Shown piece after piece: positions 50,803 to 60,114 of a stretch of DNA of 64,000 nt. The DNA comes from Sulfurisphaera tokodaii str. 7 (GTDB lineage Archaea; Thermoproteota; Thermoprotei_A; Sulfolobales; Sulfolobaceae): assembly GCF_000011205.1 (NCBI RefSeq), contig NC_003106.2:2370001-2434000 (forward strand), given 5' to 3'. Each line of letters opens with the position of its first letter. Positions within the stretch are counted from its first letter, which is position 1. The position numbers and the translations under genes were made by a program. The notes below the pieces were generated by a model. It ran no database searches, had not been told where the DNA came from, and worked only from the letters and a program-made list of their open reading frames with translations.

Positions 50803-51579
50803 TTATGTTTTCCAATTAGGTTTTCTCTTCTCTATAAATGCCTTCATACCTTCTTTACCATCTTCGCTGATTAAAGCAACATAAAAGTTCCTTCTCTCAA
50901 TATCCAACCCTTGCTGTAAAGTGGTATCTAAAGCCTTATTTACAGCCTCCTTGCCTAATTCTACTGCAAATAGAGATTTAGTAGCAATCTCTTTTGCTAA
51001 CCTAATTGCCTCATCAAGTAAAGCCTCATCAGGAACAACCTTAATGACCAGACCCCTTCTGTAAGCTTCCCATGCTGATATTAATCTTCCAGTTAGTACC
51101 ATTTCCATACCCTTGTATTTCCCTACAGTCCTAGTTAATCTCTGAGTACCACCAGCACCGGGAATTATACCAAGATTTATCTCAGGTTGACCCAACATAG
51201 CACTTTCAGCAGCAATTATAATATCACATGCCATTGCTAACTCTAAACCTCCACCTACAGTTAATCCGTTAAGTGCAGCAATAACTGGTTTTCTGAATGT
51301 CCTTAATCTTTCCCACATAGGAGCATGACCAACTCTCACTACATCCTCAACTTTCATATTAGCCATTTCATTAACATCAGCACCAGCACAAAAAGCTCTA
51401 CCATTTCCAGTAATTATGACTACTTTAACATTCTTATTATTCTCTAGCTCATTAAATACATTAACAAAATCCCATACCATTTCCATATTTAAAGCGTTTA
51501 ACTTATCTGGTCTGTTCAGTCTAACTATTGCAATATTATCCATAATCTCATATATTACGGTATTAGGCACTTTACTCAC
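50803..51579 (-). CDS. Enoyl-CoA hydratase
   Basis: 258 residues, GTG start, crotonase fold. Both catalytic glutamates are present with the right 20-residue spacing: GGGLE (about 114) and LGQPE (about 134) followed by INLGIIPGAGGTQRL. It therefore should hydrate 2-enoyl-CoA. The oxyanion loop AFCAGADVNEM is intact. It overlaps the upstream PaaG-like isomerase by 8 bases. Confidence 0.9.
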   Translation of the reverse strand: MSKVPNTVIYEIMDNIAIVRLNRPDKLNALNMEMVWDFVNVFNELENNKNVKVVIITGNGRAFCAGADVNEMANMKVEDVVRVGHAPMWERLRTFRKPVIAALNGLTVGGGLELAMACDIIIAAESAMLGQPEINLGIIPGAGGTQRLTRTVGKYKGMEMVLTGRLISAWEAYRRGLVIKVVPDEALLDEAIRLAKEIATKSLFAVELGKEAVNKALDTTLQQGLDIERRNFYVALISEDGKEGMKAFIEKRKPNWKT

Positions 51580-52324
51580 CCTTAAACTGTGGTTTTCTCT
51601 TTTCTAAGAAAGCTTTTATTCCCTCCTTAAAATCATGTGTTTTTCCTAAAGCCCCTTGCATCGCTGCTTCATAATCGAGGAACTCTTCTAGATCTTGGTA
51701 AAGTACTCTATTAATTAACCTTTTACTAGCAGAAAATGACTTAAAAGGACCATTAGAAATTTCCTCAGCCCTCTTTAACGCCTCTGATAAGGGATCATCA
51801 ACAATTTCAAATCCAAGCTCCCTAGCAATTTCAGTGTTAAATTCACCTCCAGTTAAAATATATTTCTCAAACTTAACTCCCCCAAGTCTTAACATCATTA
51901 ATGCTAAACCACTGTCTGGGGCTAAACCTATATTATGGAAAGCCATTACGAATCTCGAATCCTTTGAAGCAAACCTAATATCAGTAGCTAATGCTAAACT
52001 TAAGCCAGCCCCAGCAACAACACCCCTTACTGCAGAAATAAATATCTTGTTCGAAAACTTTATTTCCTTAATTACCTGATGAAATGAATTTCTTAAATCT
52101 TCGGCTAAATCTTCTGAAATACTTGAAATATCTGCTCCCACTGAAAATGATCTTCCACTTCCGGTAATTACAGCAACTCTCTTCTTAGGATCCCTATTAA
52201 AATCCCTTAAAGCCTTTATTAGTTGATTTCTCAAATCAAGATTCATCGCATTTAATTTATCTGGTCTATTTAGAGTTATTACAGAGATGCTCCCCCTATC
52301 CTCAACCAAAATCTCGTTTGCCAC
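51572..52324 (-). CDS. Crotonase-family isomerase, PaaG-like
   Basis: 250 residues, GTG start. The crotonase oxyanion loop SFSVGADIS is present, but the first hydratase Glu is replaced (GAGLS), and the second region reads FHNIGLAPDSGLALMM. The NIGLxPDSG motif is typical of PaaG, the ring-1,2-epoxyphenylacetyl-CoA isomerase, and of delta3-delta2 enoyl-CoA isomerases. It therefore is an isomerase or ring-opening helper and not a simple hydratase. First gene of the minus-strand pair, divergent from the thiolase unit. Confidence 0.82.
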   Translation of the reverse strand: MANEILVEDRGSISVITLNRPDKLNAMNLDLRNQLIKALRDFNRDPKKRVAVITGSGRSFSVGADISSISEDLAEDLRNSFHQVIKEIKFSNKIFISAVRGVVAGAGLSLALATDIRFASKDSRFVMAFHNIGLAPDSGLALMMLRLGGVKFEKYILTGGEFNTEIARELGFEIVDDPLSEALKRAEEISNGPFKSFSASKRLINRVLYQDLEEFLDYEAAMQGALGKTHDFKEGIKAFLEKRKPQFKGE

Positions 52325-52504
52325 AAATCATTTAATCAAAAAGAATTATAAAACTCTTACGGATAAAAATCAGACAATTTTTATTTTTCTTACATTTTAC
52401 ATATATATTCTTTGTTTAAGCAATATTGGACAAATGATAACATTTAATTCAATATCATTATATTAGAGTAAGATATATAAGTCTTTTAAACAATTTATAT
52501 TGAT
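52325..52504. promoter_or_regulatory. Divergent promoter region isomerase / thiolase
   Basis: 180 AT-rich bases. For the thiolase, cttttaaac lies about 20-23 bases before the GTG at 52505, giving a leaderless start. An inverted TGATA/TATCA pair with a 13-base gap is present at about 52435-52460 and could bind a dimeric regulator, but the spacing is not typical. Confidence 0.4.
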
Positions 52505-53668
52505 GTGAATAGGAAAGTAGCCGTTATTGGGGTAGGGAATTCCAAGTTTGGAAAAAGGGACGATGTAACTATAAAGGAATTAGCTTGGGAATCGGTCAAA
52601 GAGGCTTTGGAGGACGCTAATTTAGCTCAAAAAGATATTGATATAACAGTAATTGGGAGCACAGCATACAGAGGGACAGAAATCTATCCCGCTCCTCCAG
52701 TTTCTGAATATTGTGGGTTAATTGGCAAAAGTCCAATAAGAGTTGAAGCAGCTTGTGCTACCGGAAGTTCTGCAGCTTTTACTGCAATTAATTTGATTGC
52801 ATCCGGTTTAGCTGATATAGTAATGGCTATTGGAGTAGATAAAATGACAGAAGTCGATACTTCAACCTCATTAGCAATTGGAGGACGAGGAGGAAATTAT
52901 TATTGGGAATTTCATATGTATGGTACTACATTTCCCACATATTATGCTTTATATGCAACTAGGCATATGGCTTTATTTGGAACTACAGAAGAAGATATGG
53001 CATTAGCATCAGTAAAAGCCCATAAATATGCTTCGTTAAATGAGAAAGCACATTTCAGAAATAAAATTACAGTAGAAGATGTATTAAAATCTAGAGTTAT
53101 ATCTTGGCCAATAAAATTGTTAGATTCTTCTCCAATTAGTGATGGTTCCGCTACAGTTATCTTTGCGTCAGAGGAAAAGGTAAGAGAACTAAAAATTGAT
53201 ACTCCCATATGGGTAAAAGGAATTGGTTATAGTAGTGATACTTCATATATTGCTGCTAGAGGCGAATGGGTAGGTTTAGAAGCTGCAAGAGATGCTGCAG
53301 CTAAAGCTTATAAAATGGCTAAGATCTCTCCGTTAGATATTGAATATGCAACTGTTCATGATTGTTTCTCAATTGCTGAGATTATGGCTTATGAGGATTT
53401 GGGTTTTGTTGAAAAGGGTAAGGGAGCTGAATTGTTAAGGGAAGGACAAACTGAAAAAGACGGTAAAGTAGCTGTAAATCTATTCGGTGGTTTAAAAGCT
53501 AAAGGCCATCCTTTAGGTGCAACTGGTTTATCCATGATTTATGAAGTTACAAAACAATTGAGGGAGGAAGCTGGACCGGTACAACATTCTTTCAAAAGAT
53601 ATGTTGCTTTAACTCATAATGTTGGTGGTACGGGTCATTACGCTTACGTCATGATATTTAATAGGTGA
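52505..53668 (+). CDS. Thiolase-like acyl-CoA acetyltransferase
   Basis: 387 residues, GTG start, SCP-x/thiolase family as found in archaea with a DUF35 partner. The active-site nucleophile is C86 in VEAACATGSSA; the later His sites are in KAKGHPLGATG and HNVGGTGHYA. It would cleave or form 3-ketoacyl-CoA. The DUF35 gene starts 5 bases after its stop and the ligase follows, so the three form one operon. Confidence 0.88.
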   Translation: MNRKVAVIGVGNSKFGKRDDVTIKELAWESVKEALEDANLAQKDIDITVIGSTAYRGTEIYPAPPVSEYCGLIGKSPIRVEAACATGSSAAFTAINLIASGLADIVMAIGVDKMTEVDTSTSLAIGGRGGNYYWEFHMYGTTFPTYYALYATRHMALFGTTEEDMALASVKAHKYASLNEKAHFRNKITVEDVLKSRVISWPIKLLDSSPISDGSATVIFASEEKVRELKIDTPIWVKGIGYSSDTSYIAARGEWVGLEAARDAAAKAYKMAKISPLDIEYATVHDCFSIAEIMAYEDLGFVEKGKGAELLREGQTEKDGKVAVNLFGGLKAKGHPLGATGLSMIYEVTKQLREEAGPVQHSFKRYVALTHNVGGTGHYAYVMIFNR

Positions 53669-53673
53669 TATAA

Positions 53674-54060
53674 ATGGATGGAATACCCCTCCTCTTCAAA
53701 TACTCTGTTCCAGACAAACTGTATGAAAAATTCTGGGAAGGACTAAAGAAAGGTGAAATTTATACTACAAAGTGCAAGAAGTGTAATACTTTGTATTATC
53801 CTCCAAGGAAAGATTGTGAGAAATGTATGTCCTCAGATATGGAGTGGGTTAAACTTAGTAATGAGGGTATACTTATGACTTATAGTATTGTTAAGCAGAA
53901 ACCTCAAGGATTTGAGAATTATAGTGATTATACTGTAGGGATTGCAAGAAATTCTGATGGTGCAAATCTAATGTGTTGGGTTAAAGGTGAAGCAAAAGTT
54001 GGTAAAAAAGTCAGATTAACAACAGACGGCCAAAGGGTTATTTGTGAGGTGATAAAATGA
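53674..54060 (+). CDS. DUF35 OB-fold/zinc-ribbon protein
   Basis: 128 residues. A rubredoxin-like zinc ribbon C-x2-C (CKKCN, about 34-38) and C-x2-C (CEKC, about 48-52) is followed by an OB fold. Such proteins form stable complexes with archaeal thiolases and help channel CoA substrates. It overlaps the downstream ligase by 4 bases. Confidence 0.88.
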   Translation: MDGIPLLFKYSVPDKLYEKFWEGLKKGEIYTTKCKKCNTLYYPPRKDCEKCMSSDMEWVKLSNEGILMTYSIVKQKPQGFENYSDYTVGIARNSDGANLMCWVKGEAKVGKKVRLTTDGQRVICEVIK

Positions 54061-55346
54061 TCTTATACGATGAGACAGATCCAAAAGCATTAACAAAAGA
54101 TGAAATAAAAGTAGTACAACAATTTAGATTTAGAAGGATGATAAAAAGAGTATTAGAAAATAGTCCATTTTATCGCAAAGTAATAAAAGAGAAAGGTCTA
54201 ACAGTTGATGATATTAAAACTCCAGACGATTTAGTAAAGTTACCTTTTACGACTAAAGATGATTTAAGAAAATATGCATATCCTTATGGTGGTGATTTCT
54301 TAACAGTTCCCTTAAGTGAAATTGTAGGATGGCATATGACAAGTGGTACCACTGGCGTTCCTACAGTGGGTGCTTATACAAAGAGCGATATTGAATTATG
54401 GGCAAATTTAGTCGCTAGGTCTTTAAGAACTGCGGGCGTTACTAAGGATGATATAGTTGCTAATGTATATGGATATGGACTATTCACTGGTGGCTTAGGA
54501 TTGCATATTGGTACTCAGAAGATAGGGGCTAAAGTTATTCCATGGAGTACCGGGAGAACTGAGGCATTAGTTAAAACACTTAAAGAGTTTAAGGCAACAG
54601 TAATTACTGGAACGCCTTCTTACGAGCTTTATATTGCTGAAAAAATTAGAGAAGCGGGAATAGACCCTGAAAAGGACTTAGACTTAAGACTAGCTATACC
54701 GGGAGCTGAAGCCATGACTAGTGAAATGCTAAGTAGAATAGAGAAAGAACTAGGTTTAAAAGTTAGAGGAGGAGGAGCAAGGGAGATTTATGGGTTAACT
54801 GAAGCTATTGGCCCAGGTGTTGCACAAGAATGCCCAGAAGATGAACATACTAAAATGCATATATGGACGGATCATTTTTATGTGGAGATAATAGATCCAG
54901 AGACTGGAGAAAGAGTAGGTGAAGGAGAAGAAGGAGAATTGGTTATTACACATCTGACTAGAGAAGGTATGCCATTAATTCGCTACAGGACTAGGGATAT
55001 GACAAAACTTGAGGAGAGCGAAGACGATATACCTTATCCAACAATCTCAATAATTAAAGGAAGAGTTGATGATGTTATATTCTATAAGGGGGTTAAGATT
55101 TATCCTACCGCTATCAATGAAGTTATTATGCATTATCCGGAGATTAAAGAGTATAAAATAATAATTACAAGAGAACCTGCAAAGTTTGAAATCTTGGTTG
55201 AAACAGATAAACCTTCAGAAGAATTAAGAAGGAAACTAGCTGCAGAAATTCAGGGTGTGGCTTTTGCTACTCCAGAGATACAGTTCGTCTCTCCAAATAC
55301 TTTGCCAAGATGGGAAGGGAAATCAAAGAGAGTTGAAATTAAGTGA
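54057..55346 (+). CDS. Phenylacetate-CoA-ligase-like acyl-CoA ligase
   Basis: 429 residues, the usual PaaK length. The AMP/ATP loop TSGTTGVPTVG (about 97-107), the motif GAREIYGLTEAIGPG (about 237-251) and RYRTRDMT (about 308-315) are visible. It should activate an aryl or short-chain acid to its CoA thioester with ATP. It is the last gene of the thiolase operon, which supports an aromatic acid or related substrate for the pathway. The exact acid is unknown. Confidence 0.85.
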   Translation: MILYDETDPKALTKDEIKVVQQFRFRRMIKRVLENSPFYRKVIKEKGLTVDDIKTPDDLVKLPFTTKDDLRKYAYPYGGDFLTVPLSEIVGWHMTSGTTGVPTVGAYTKSDIELWANLVARSLRTAGVTKDDIVANVYGYGLFTGGLGLHIGTQKIGAKVIPWSTGRTEALVKTLKEFKATVITGTPSYELYIAEKIREAGIDPEKDLDLRLAIPGAEAMTSEMLSRIEKELGLKVRGGGAREIYGLTEAIGPGVAQECPEDEHTKMHIWTDHFYVEIIDPETGERVGEGEEGELVITHLTREGMPLIRYRTRDMTKLEESEDDIPYPTISIIKGRVDDVIFYKGVKIYPTAINEVIMHYPEIKEYKIIITREPAKFEILVETDKPSEELRRKLAAEIQGVAFATPEIQFVSPNTLPRWEGKSKRVEIK

Positions 55347-55539
55347 ATAGTAGTTTAAGAATTTTTCCTTACAATAAAAACTTATAATATTTACTCAGAG
55401 CTAATAAATATTTTTAAATTTAAAGTTGTTAGTCTTATCACTTATTATAAATAAATTTTCAGTTAGTAAGACAATATTTCGTAAATACTTTTAACGTAAC
55501 GTAAAAATATACGATTTTCCTAAATAAATGCTAAGTGAG

Positions 55540-55815
55540 TTAGAAAAGTAATGTAAAGTTATTTATTACTGCAAAAGCCATCATAGCCATTACGATGATT
55601 ACTGGTAATACATATCCTTTTTTAAGAAGAATATAAGATAATGCTATAACACTAATTTTCAGAATAGTCATTACAATAAACATTTCGCTTCCGAAGGATG
55701 AAAGGAATACATTATCTTCGGTCAAACCTTTGCTAATTCCAACATAAGTTGTCAAAATATCAAGCGAAGAGAAAAATGTGAGTAATGACATCAGTAACGG
55801 TTTTTCAATTCTCAT
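55540..55815 (-). CDS. Small membrane protein (DUF5658-like)
   Basis: 91 residues with three hydrophobic segments. The motif SSLDILTTYVGISKGLTEDN (core), with D and T-x-Y in the first helix, fits the DUF5658 pattern of small archaeal membrane proteins. Function unknown. The gap 55347-55539 above it on the plus side is AT-rich and empty. Confidence 0.65.
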   Translation of the reverse strand: MRIEKPLLMSLLTFFSSLDILTTYVGISKGLTEDNVFLSSFGSEMFIVMTILKISVIALSYILLKKGYVLPVIIVMAMMAFAVINNFTLLF

Positions 55816-55916
55816 ATGCTAATATTTACTTTTCATAAATTTAAATTGCTATTGTTTAAATCTAAAAAATTACATGCATTTATGTTATAAAGCATACATA
55901 TATATTCTTTTGAAAA

Positions 55917-56429
55917 TTACAAAATTTTCCCTTCTTTTATCTTTTGAGAGAGCATTAATAAGCCTATAAGTTTTACTACGTCACCTAAAATGGCTACTTC
56001 AGAGATATTATATAGATAAAAAGGAAGACCTAATGTGTAAACTACAGCTCCCCAGAAGAATAAATTTGAGGCTAGAACGAACTGTTTAACTGTTAGGTAA
56101 ATTGAAATCCCTGCAATAGGTTCAAATATGTATCCTAGGACTATAAGCTCAACTCCTAGGAAAATATGATAGGAAGCCAAAACAATCCCTATAAAGGTTA
56201 TAGCTATTGCTAGCGGTGCAAAATAATCCATAAAGTATTTCTTTTGGATAGATGATTTATAGTAAAAATAAAATGCTGGAATTGATAGTATCCATATTGT
56301 CCAAAATTGGACTAATATAGATAGATAAAATATTGATTTAATACCTAATATTGCAATTTGTAAAAGCACAGCCAAAATTAAGAAACCAGCAATTATACTT
56401 ACTAAATTACCTAGCCTGAAATATTCCAT
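55917..56429 (-). CDS. Membrane protein, unknown
   Basis: 170 residues with about five or six hydrophobic segments and few loops. It lies 40 bases downstream of the MFS gene's end on the same strand and may be co-transcribed. No family recognised. Confidence 0.6.
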   Translation of the reverse strand: MEYFRLGNLVSIIAGFLILAVLLQIAILGIKSIFYLSILVQFWTIWILSIPAFYFYYKSSIQKKYFMDYFAPLAIAITFIGIVLASYHIFLGVELIVLGYIFEPIAGISIYLTVKQFVLASNLFFWGAVVYTLGLPFYLYNISEVAILGDVVKLIGLLMLSQKIKEGKIL

Positions 56430-56469
56430 AAGATAAGGTTTGTTTAAAAAAATAAAAATATTTGTAAGC

Positions 56470-57636
56470 CTAGTCTGAATACATAATTGCAGGAGATTTG
56501 CTCTTTGGCCACGTTATTACGCTAACTAATACTAATGCTAAAGCAAAAAATCCAAAAAAGTTAATTGTATCTATAAGAGCTCTTAATCCTAGTTCTATTT
56601 CTATAATTCCTAGAATTATATTACCTATCCCTCCTACAAATCCGCCAATATTATAAGATAATCCAGATAGCATTCCTCTGACTTCAGTAGGAACTGCTTC
56701 AGCTAGTAATAATGGCATTAAAGGCCAAAAACCTGTGGAAAATGCATAAATCAAAATTCCAATCTCAGATATTATTATAGATTTAATAAAAATTGGTACA
56801 GCTAGCGGTAAAGATACTAGTAATCCAGATACACCAATATAAATTAACTTTCTTTTATCTACTTTATCAGCAAGTCTTCCAAATAAAATGAAAGATGCCG
56901 CTAGTCCTAAGTTACTTAATGTTATCAGTAATCCCAAAGTTATGCTATTCATATTCAAATATTTTTCAGCAACTAAAGTATAATTTCCGAATACTGAAAA
57001 ATAGGCAAGGAACATACCACTCATGCCAGCAGTAGCTTTGATCAAGAGACTCAAGTAATCGTTATATCTGGGCTTAAAGGTAAATGAAGAAAATTTAGTT
57101 TCGTTAATAATTTTTATGTAAGGTAGTAAGATTAAGGGTAAAGCACCAGTGATTAAGAATAATCTTGGTTCATTTCCTAGGATAATGTATGTTAACCCAG
57201 TTAAGGCATAACCTATTCCATAACCAGCTTGTACAATCCCAGTTACAATGCCTCTTAAATTAACTGGAGCGTTCTCATAAGCTAATACAGTTCCAGCAGT
57301 CCATTGAGCACCCATGAAAATTCCTTGCAGAAATCTTGCTACAAAGAGAATTAGAGAATTTGGTGAAAAAGCTAGTATAATCTGAAAGACAGAATAACCA
57401 GCTGTCCCAATGGCTAAAATTGGTTTCCTTCCAATTTTATCTGCTAATCTTCCAAAATATGTCCCGCCAATAGCTCTACCAATAAGACCTAAAGCGAAAA
57501 GAATTGAGAAGTCAAAATAATTAAGACCATAAACTTTTTCGAAGAACGAATAGACAAATGTTAATAATAACAAATCGTAAATATTTCCAGCCCATGCTAA
57601 AGTAGATACTATTGTAGCATGGATATAATTTTTCAT
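56470..57636 (-). CDS. MFS transporter, aromatic/metabolite:H+ symporter-like
   Basis: 388 residues, twelve helices. GRLADKIGRKPILAIG (about 60-75) is the MFS loop 2-3 motif, and the repeat half has GRLADKVDKRKL. The overall pattern (LARFLQGIFMGAQWTAG) is that of the metabolite:H+ symporter group, which includes aromatic acid transporters. It could supply the adjacent PaaK-like pathway. This is an inference from position. Confidence 0.8.
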   Translation of the reverse strand: MKNYIHATIVSTLAWAGNIYDLLLLTFVYSFFEKVYGLNYFDFSILFALGLIGRAIGGTYFGRLADKIGRKPILAIGTAGYSVFQIILAFSPNSLILFVARFLQGIFMGAQWTAGTVLAYENAPVNLRGIVTGIVQAGYGIGYALTGLTYIILGNEPRLFLITGALPLILLPYIKIINETKFSSFTFKPRYNDYLSLLIKATAGMSGMFLAYFSVFGNYTLVAEKYLNMNSITLGLLITLSNLGLAASFILFGRLADKVDKRKLIYIGVSGLLVSLPLAVPIFIKSIIISEIGILIYAFSTGFWPLMPLLLAEAVPTEVRGMLSGLSYNIGGFVGGIGNIILGIIEIELGLRALIDTINFFGFFALALVLVSVITWPKSKSPAIMYSD

Positions 57637-57879
57637 AAAAGTCTTTTCTTTTCAATCAAAACTTAAATGTACCTAATCTGAGTGCTTAACGATGTATAGG
57701 AAATCATATTGAACAAATTAAAACTAATCAGTAGAGAATAATAGAACTATAATGCTAATTTCAACAATTTCTAACATCATAAAATATTTTTAATTAAAAT
57801 TTTTTAAATCATATAACTACCTCAGTATGTTCTATTAGCCCTCTAATTTATAAAGTATTACAGTAGAATGTGATAAAAC
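57637..57879. other. AT-rich intergenic region
   Basis: No gene or RNA that I can support. Near its right end, aatttataaag (about 57846-57856) looks like a TATA box pointing right, about 27 bases above the small frame at 57880. Confidence 0.35.
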
Positions 57880-57978
57880 ATGATATTTGATTTAAAAACT
57901 AGACGAATAAGGAAAGGCTTAAGGGAAGCTTTTAAAAATTATCCAGAGACTTTCGATATGAAGAAACCTTCGCTTTGA
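57880..57978 (+). CDS. Candidate 32-residue microprotein
   Basis: A frame MIFDLKTRRIRKGLREAFKN, then YPETFDMKKPSL and stop, basic and probably helical. The ATG is about 27 bases below a good TATA-like box, as expected for a leaderless gene. It overlaps the 3' end of the methyltransferase gene on the other strand by 40 bases, so its sequence may simply reflect that gene. Weak but worth checking. Confidence 0.3.
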   Translation: MIFDLKTRRIRKGLREAFKNYPETFDMKKPSL

Positions 57979-58967
57979 TGAAGATAGGGAATAAATCTAT
58001 TTCCCAAAGAATTGGAAGAGGCAAAGCTAAGTGGAGGTTTCGCGTTAAATTCCTTTACAATATATTCTCCTTCTTGAGGTAAAAGTGAACAAGTAGCATA
58101 GATTACATAAGACGAAATGGAAAGGGCTTTGTTAAGTAGATTCTTTTGCAATTCTGATAATTCATTTACTCTTTGTTTTGTTAACTTAAGTAAAACTGTA
58201 GGCTCATTACTTATCATTCCAGTAGAGCTACAAGGAGCATCTAAGAGTACTTTATCAGCCTTAATTACACTGCTAGATGTAGAATCTTGATGAATGATGT
58301 GAACTTTATCCATATTAACTCCTACGTCATGAAGAAATTTAATCTCTTTGTGTAATCTTTCCCTATCTACATCAGATACGACTAACTCGCTCTGATTATC
58401 AGTCAAAGCCATAATCAGAGACGCTTTTATTCCGGGAGCCGAAGCCATATCAAATATTAACTCTCCTTTTTCAGGTTTTAGAGCTTCAATTACCGCCATA
58501 CTCGCTTTATCCTGTATAATAACTTTAAATTCTTTAAATTCAGTAGTACTTCGTATATCTCCTTTTACCACTTTATATGCATATGGAATATCTTTATCTT
58601 TTTCTAATATTATACCCTCATTTTCTAAACTCTTTATCACTTTGTCCTCATCAGCTTTTAACGTATTTACCCTTATCCAAATTACTCTATCAAGAAAAGA
58701 GTCCTTTAATTTCTCTATATCATAAATACCATCTAGTTCCCTTTCAAACCACTCTGGTAGGACTATGCGTACCCCTTTTTGTAAAAATTCTCTTACTTTT
58801 TTCCTGTAACTTTTCCCTGATAGAGAATAATAAGAGAGTATGAGCCTTCTAGCTAGTTCGTAAGAATCTTTTACACTTCTGCTCACCTCCTTAGCTTTTT
58901 TGTATGCAACTGGCAGAGGATATCCCTTTTCAGCAAAGTATAGCACTCTGCTTAAGAAGTCTTCCAC
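57939..58967 (-). CDS. NOL1/NOP2/Sun-family RNA m5C methyltransferase
   Basis: 342 residues, GTG start. An N-terminal RsmB-like helical region of about 120 residues precedes the Rossmann methyltransferase. Motifs include FDMASAPGIKASLI (SAM binding), the first catalytic Cys in DAPCSSTG and the second in YATCSLLPQEGE. It methylates cytosine C5 in tRNA or rRNA; the fused helical part is as in RsmB. It is divergent from 59004. Confidence 0.9.
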   Translation of the reverse strand: MEDFLSRVLYFAEKGYPLPVAYKKAKEVSRSVKDSYELARRLILSYYSLSGKSYRKKVREFLQKGVRIVLPEWFERELDGIYDIEKLKDSFLDRVIWIRVNTLKADEDKVIKSLENEGIILEKDKDIPYAYKVVKGDIRSTTEFKEFKVIIQDKASMAVIEALKPEKGELIFDMASAPGIKASLIMALTDNQSELVVSDVDRERLHKEIKFLHDVGVNMDKVHIIHQDSTSSSVIKADKVLLDAPCSSTGMISNEPTVLLKLTKQRVNELSELQKNLLNKALSISSYVIYATCSLLPQEGEYIVKEFNAKPPLSFASSNSLGNRFIPYLHQSEGFFISKVSG

Positions 58968-59003
58968 ATTATAACTTTTCTGGCAAAAATATTTAAGTTT
59001 GGA

Positions 59004-59399
59004 ATGAGAGTAGAACTTATGAATATCGAAAAGCTAGAAAAATTATATTTTGCAACAGTCTACGAGATAGAGAATGCAGATGACGCTAATGATTTACTCA
59101 AACGTGTTAGTAAGTCTTTATTCTTACTTCTTAGATTAGTCTATGTACGAAAAGCAGAAATTAGCAGATCTTTAGGTAGGGAAATAACTAGGTTCTTTTA
59201 TGAAGAAGAGAACATAGAGGATAAAGTCCAGAGACTATCAAAGATTGTTAGTTTAATGAGATATGAGGCAGTTACGACGAATTTTCCTTATATCGATTTT
59301 TACATGCAGAATTTTGTGTCAGAAATGGATAGGTTAATGATGACTAAGGGCTATAAATTCTTCTTAACTTCTGACAGAAAAACCAAGACTATTCAATAG
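59004..59399 (+). CDS. Helical hypothetical protein
   Basis: 131 residues (117 if the ATG at 59046-like internal sites are used; the first ATG fits the promoter better). All-alpha by eye, charged, soluble. No family recognised. Its 3' end overlaps the convergent reductase gene by 36 bases, unusually long for this window. Confidence 0.6.
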   Translation: MRVELMNIEKLEKLYFATVYEIENADDANDLLKRVSKSLFLLLRLVYVRKAEISRSLGREITRFFYEEENIEDKVQRLSKIVSLMRYEAVTTNFPYIDFYMQNFVSEMDRLMMTKGYKFFLTSDRKTKTIQ

Positions 59400-60080
59400 C
59401 CACGTATCTAATGAGAAATCATAATATTTACCTTCAGTTGGTATAACTTCTACCTCAAACATTTCACCTAAATCTTTACATACTTCATATAAACTCTTTC
59501 TCTTACCACCTAGGTTTACCACACCCCTCAATTCTTTCTTTACCATTAAGGAAATTATTTCACTTGCCTCATTTATTGATATAGGTGAAACATAAAAATT
59601 TGAATTACATTTAATTGTTCTCTTACCCCTTAATATACCCTTTATAAAGGGGAAAAGTAGTCCTTTATATTGCATTGAGTAAAGTAAGCCTAGTCTAATT
59701 ACGAGATAATTACCAAGACTCATTATCCCAGATTCTCCTACGAGTTTTGTTAGCCCATAATAATTTATCGGATTTGGTGTGGAAGTTTCTGAGTAATATC
59801 CTTTCTTTCCATCAAATATCATAAAGGTAGATAAGTAAACGTTAACAGCTTTCACTTTATTTGCTGCTCTACCTATATTTATTGCATACCAAGTATTTAT
59901 ATTCCAAGCTAAAGGCCTATTATTGTTTGCCTCCAAGTAAGGTATTTCAAATGTGTGAATAACAACATCTGGTCTCTCTTCAAGAACTTTTTGAGGAGAA
60001 GTTATAACTATGACTTTATCAAAAAATTTGGCTATGTTTTCTCCTAACTCCCCCTCAGAAGTAATTCCTACGAGCAACAT
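59364..60080 (-). CDS. Short RmlD-like sugar-nucleotide reductase/epimerase
   Basis: 238 residues of the extended SDR family, resembling dTDP-4-dehydrorhamnose reductase. The catalytic Y-x3-K is in YYGLTKLVGE (about 127-136), with Ser/Thr in the preceding STFMIFDG strand. The N-terminal nucleotide loop GITSEGELGENIA is a variant of GxxGxxG. It is shorter than full RmlD (about 280-300), and the substrate is uncertain. No other rml genes are nearby. Confidence 0.72.
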   Translation of the reverse strand: MLLVGITSEGELGENIAKFFDKVIVITSPQKVLEERPDVVIHTFEIPYLEANNNRPLAWNINTWYAINIGRAANKVKAVNVYLSTFMIFDGKKGYYSETSTPNPINYYGLTKLVGESGIMSLGNYLVIRLGLLYSMQYKGLLFPFIKGILRGKRTIKCNSNFYVSPISINEASEIISLMVKKELRGVVNLGGKRKSLYEVCKDLGEMFEVEVIPTEGKYYDFSLDTWLLNSLGFSVRS

Positions 60081-60114
60081 ATATATTTATAAACGTAAAG
60101 TAAAAAGTTTATAC

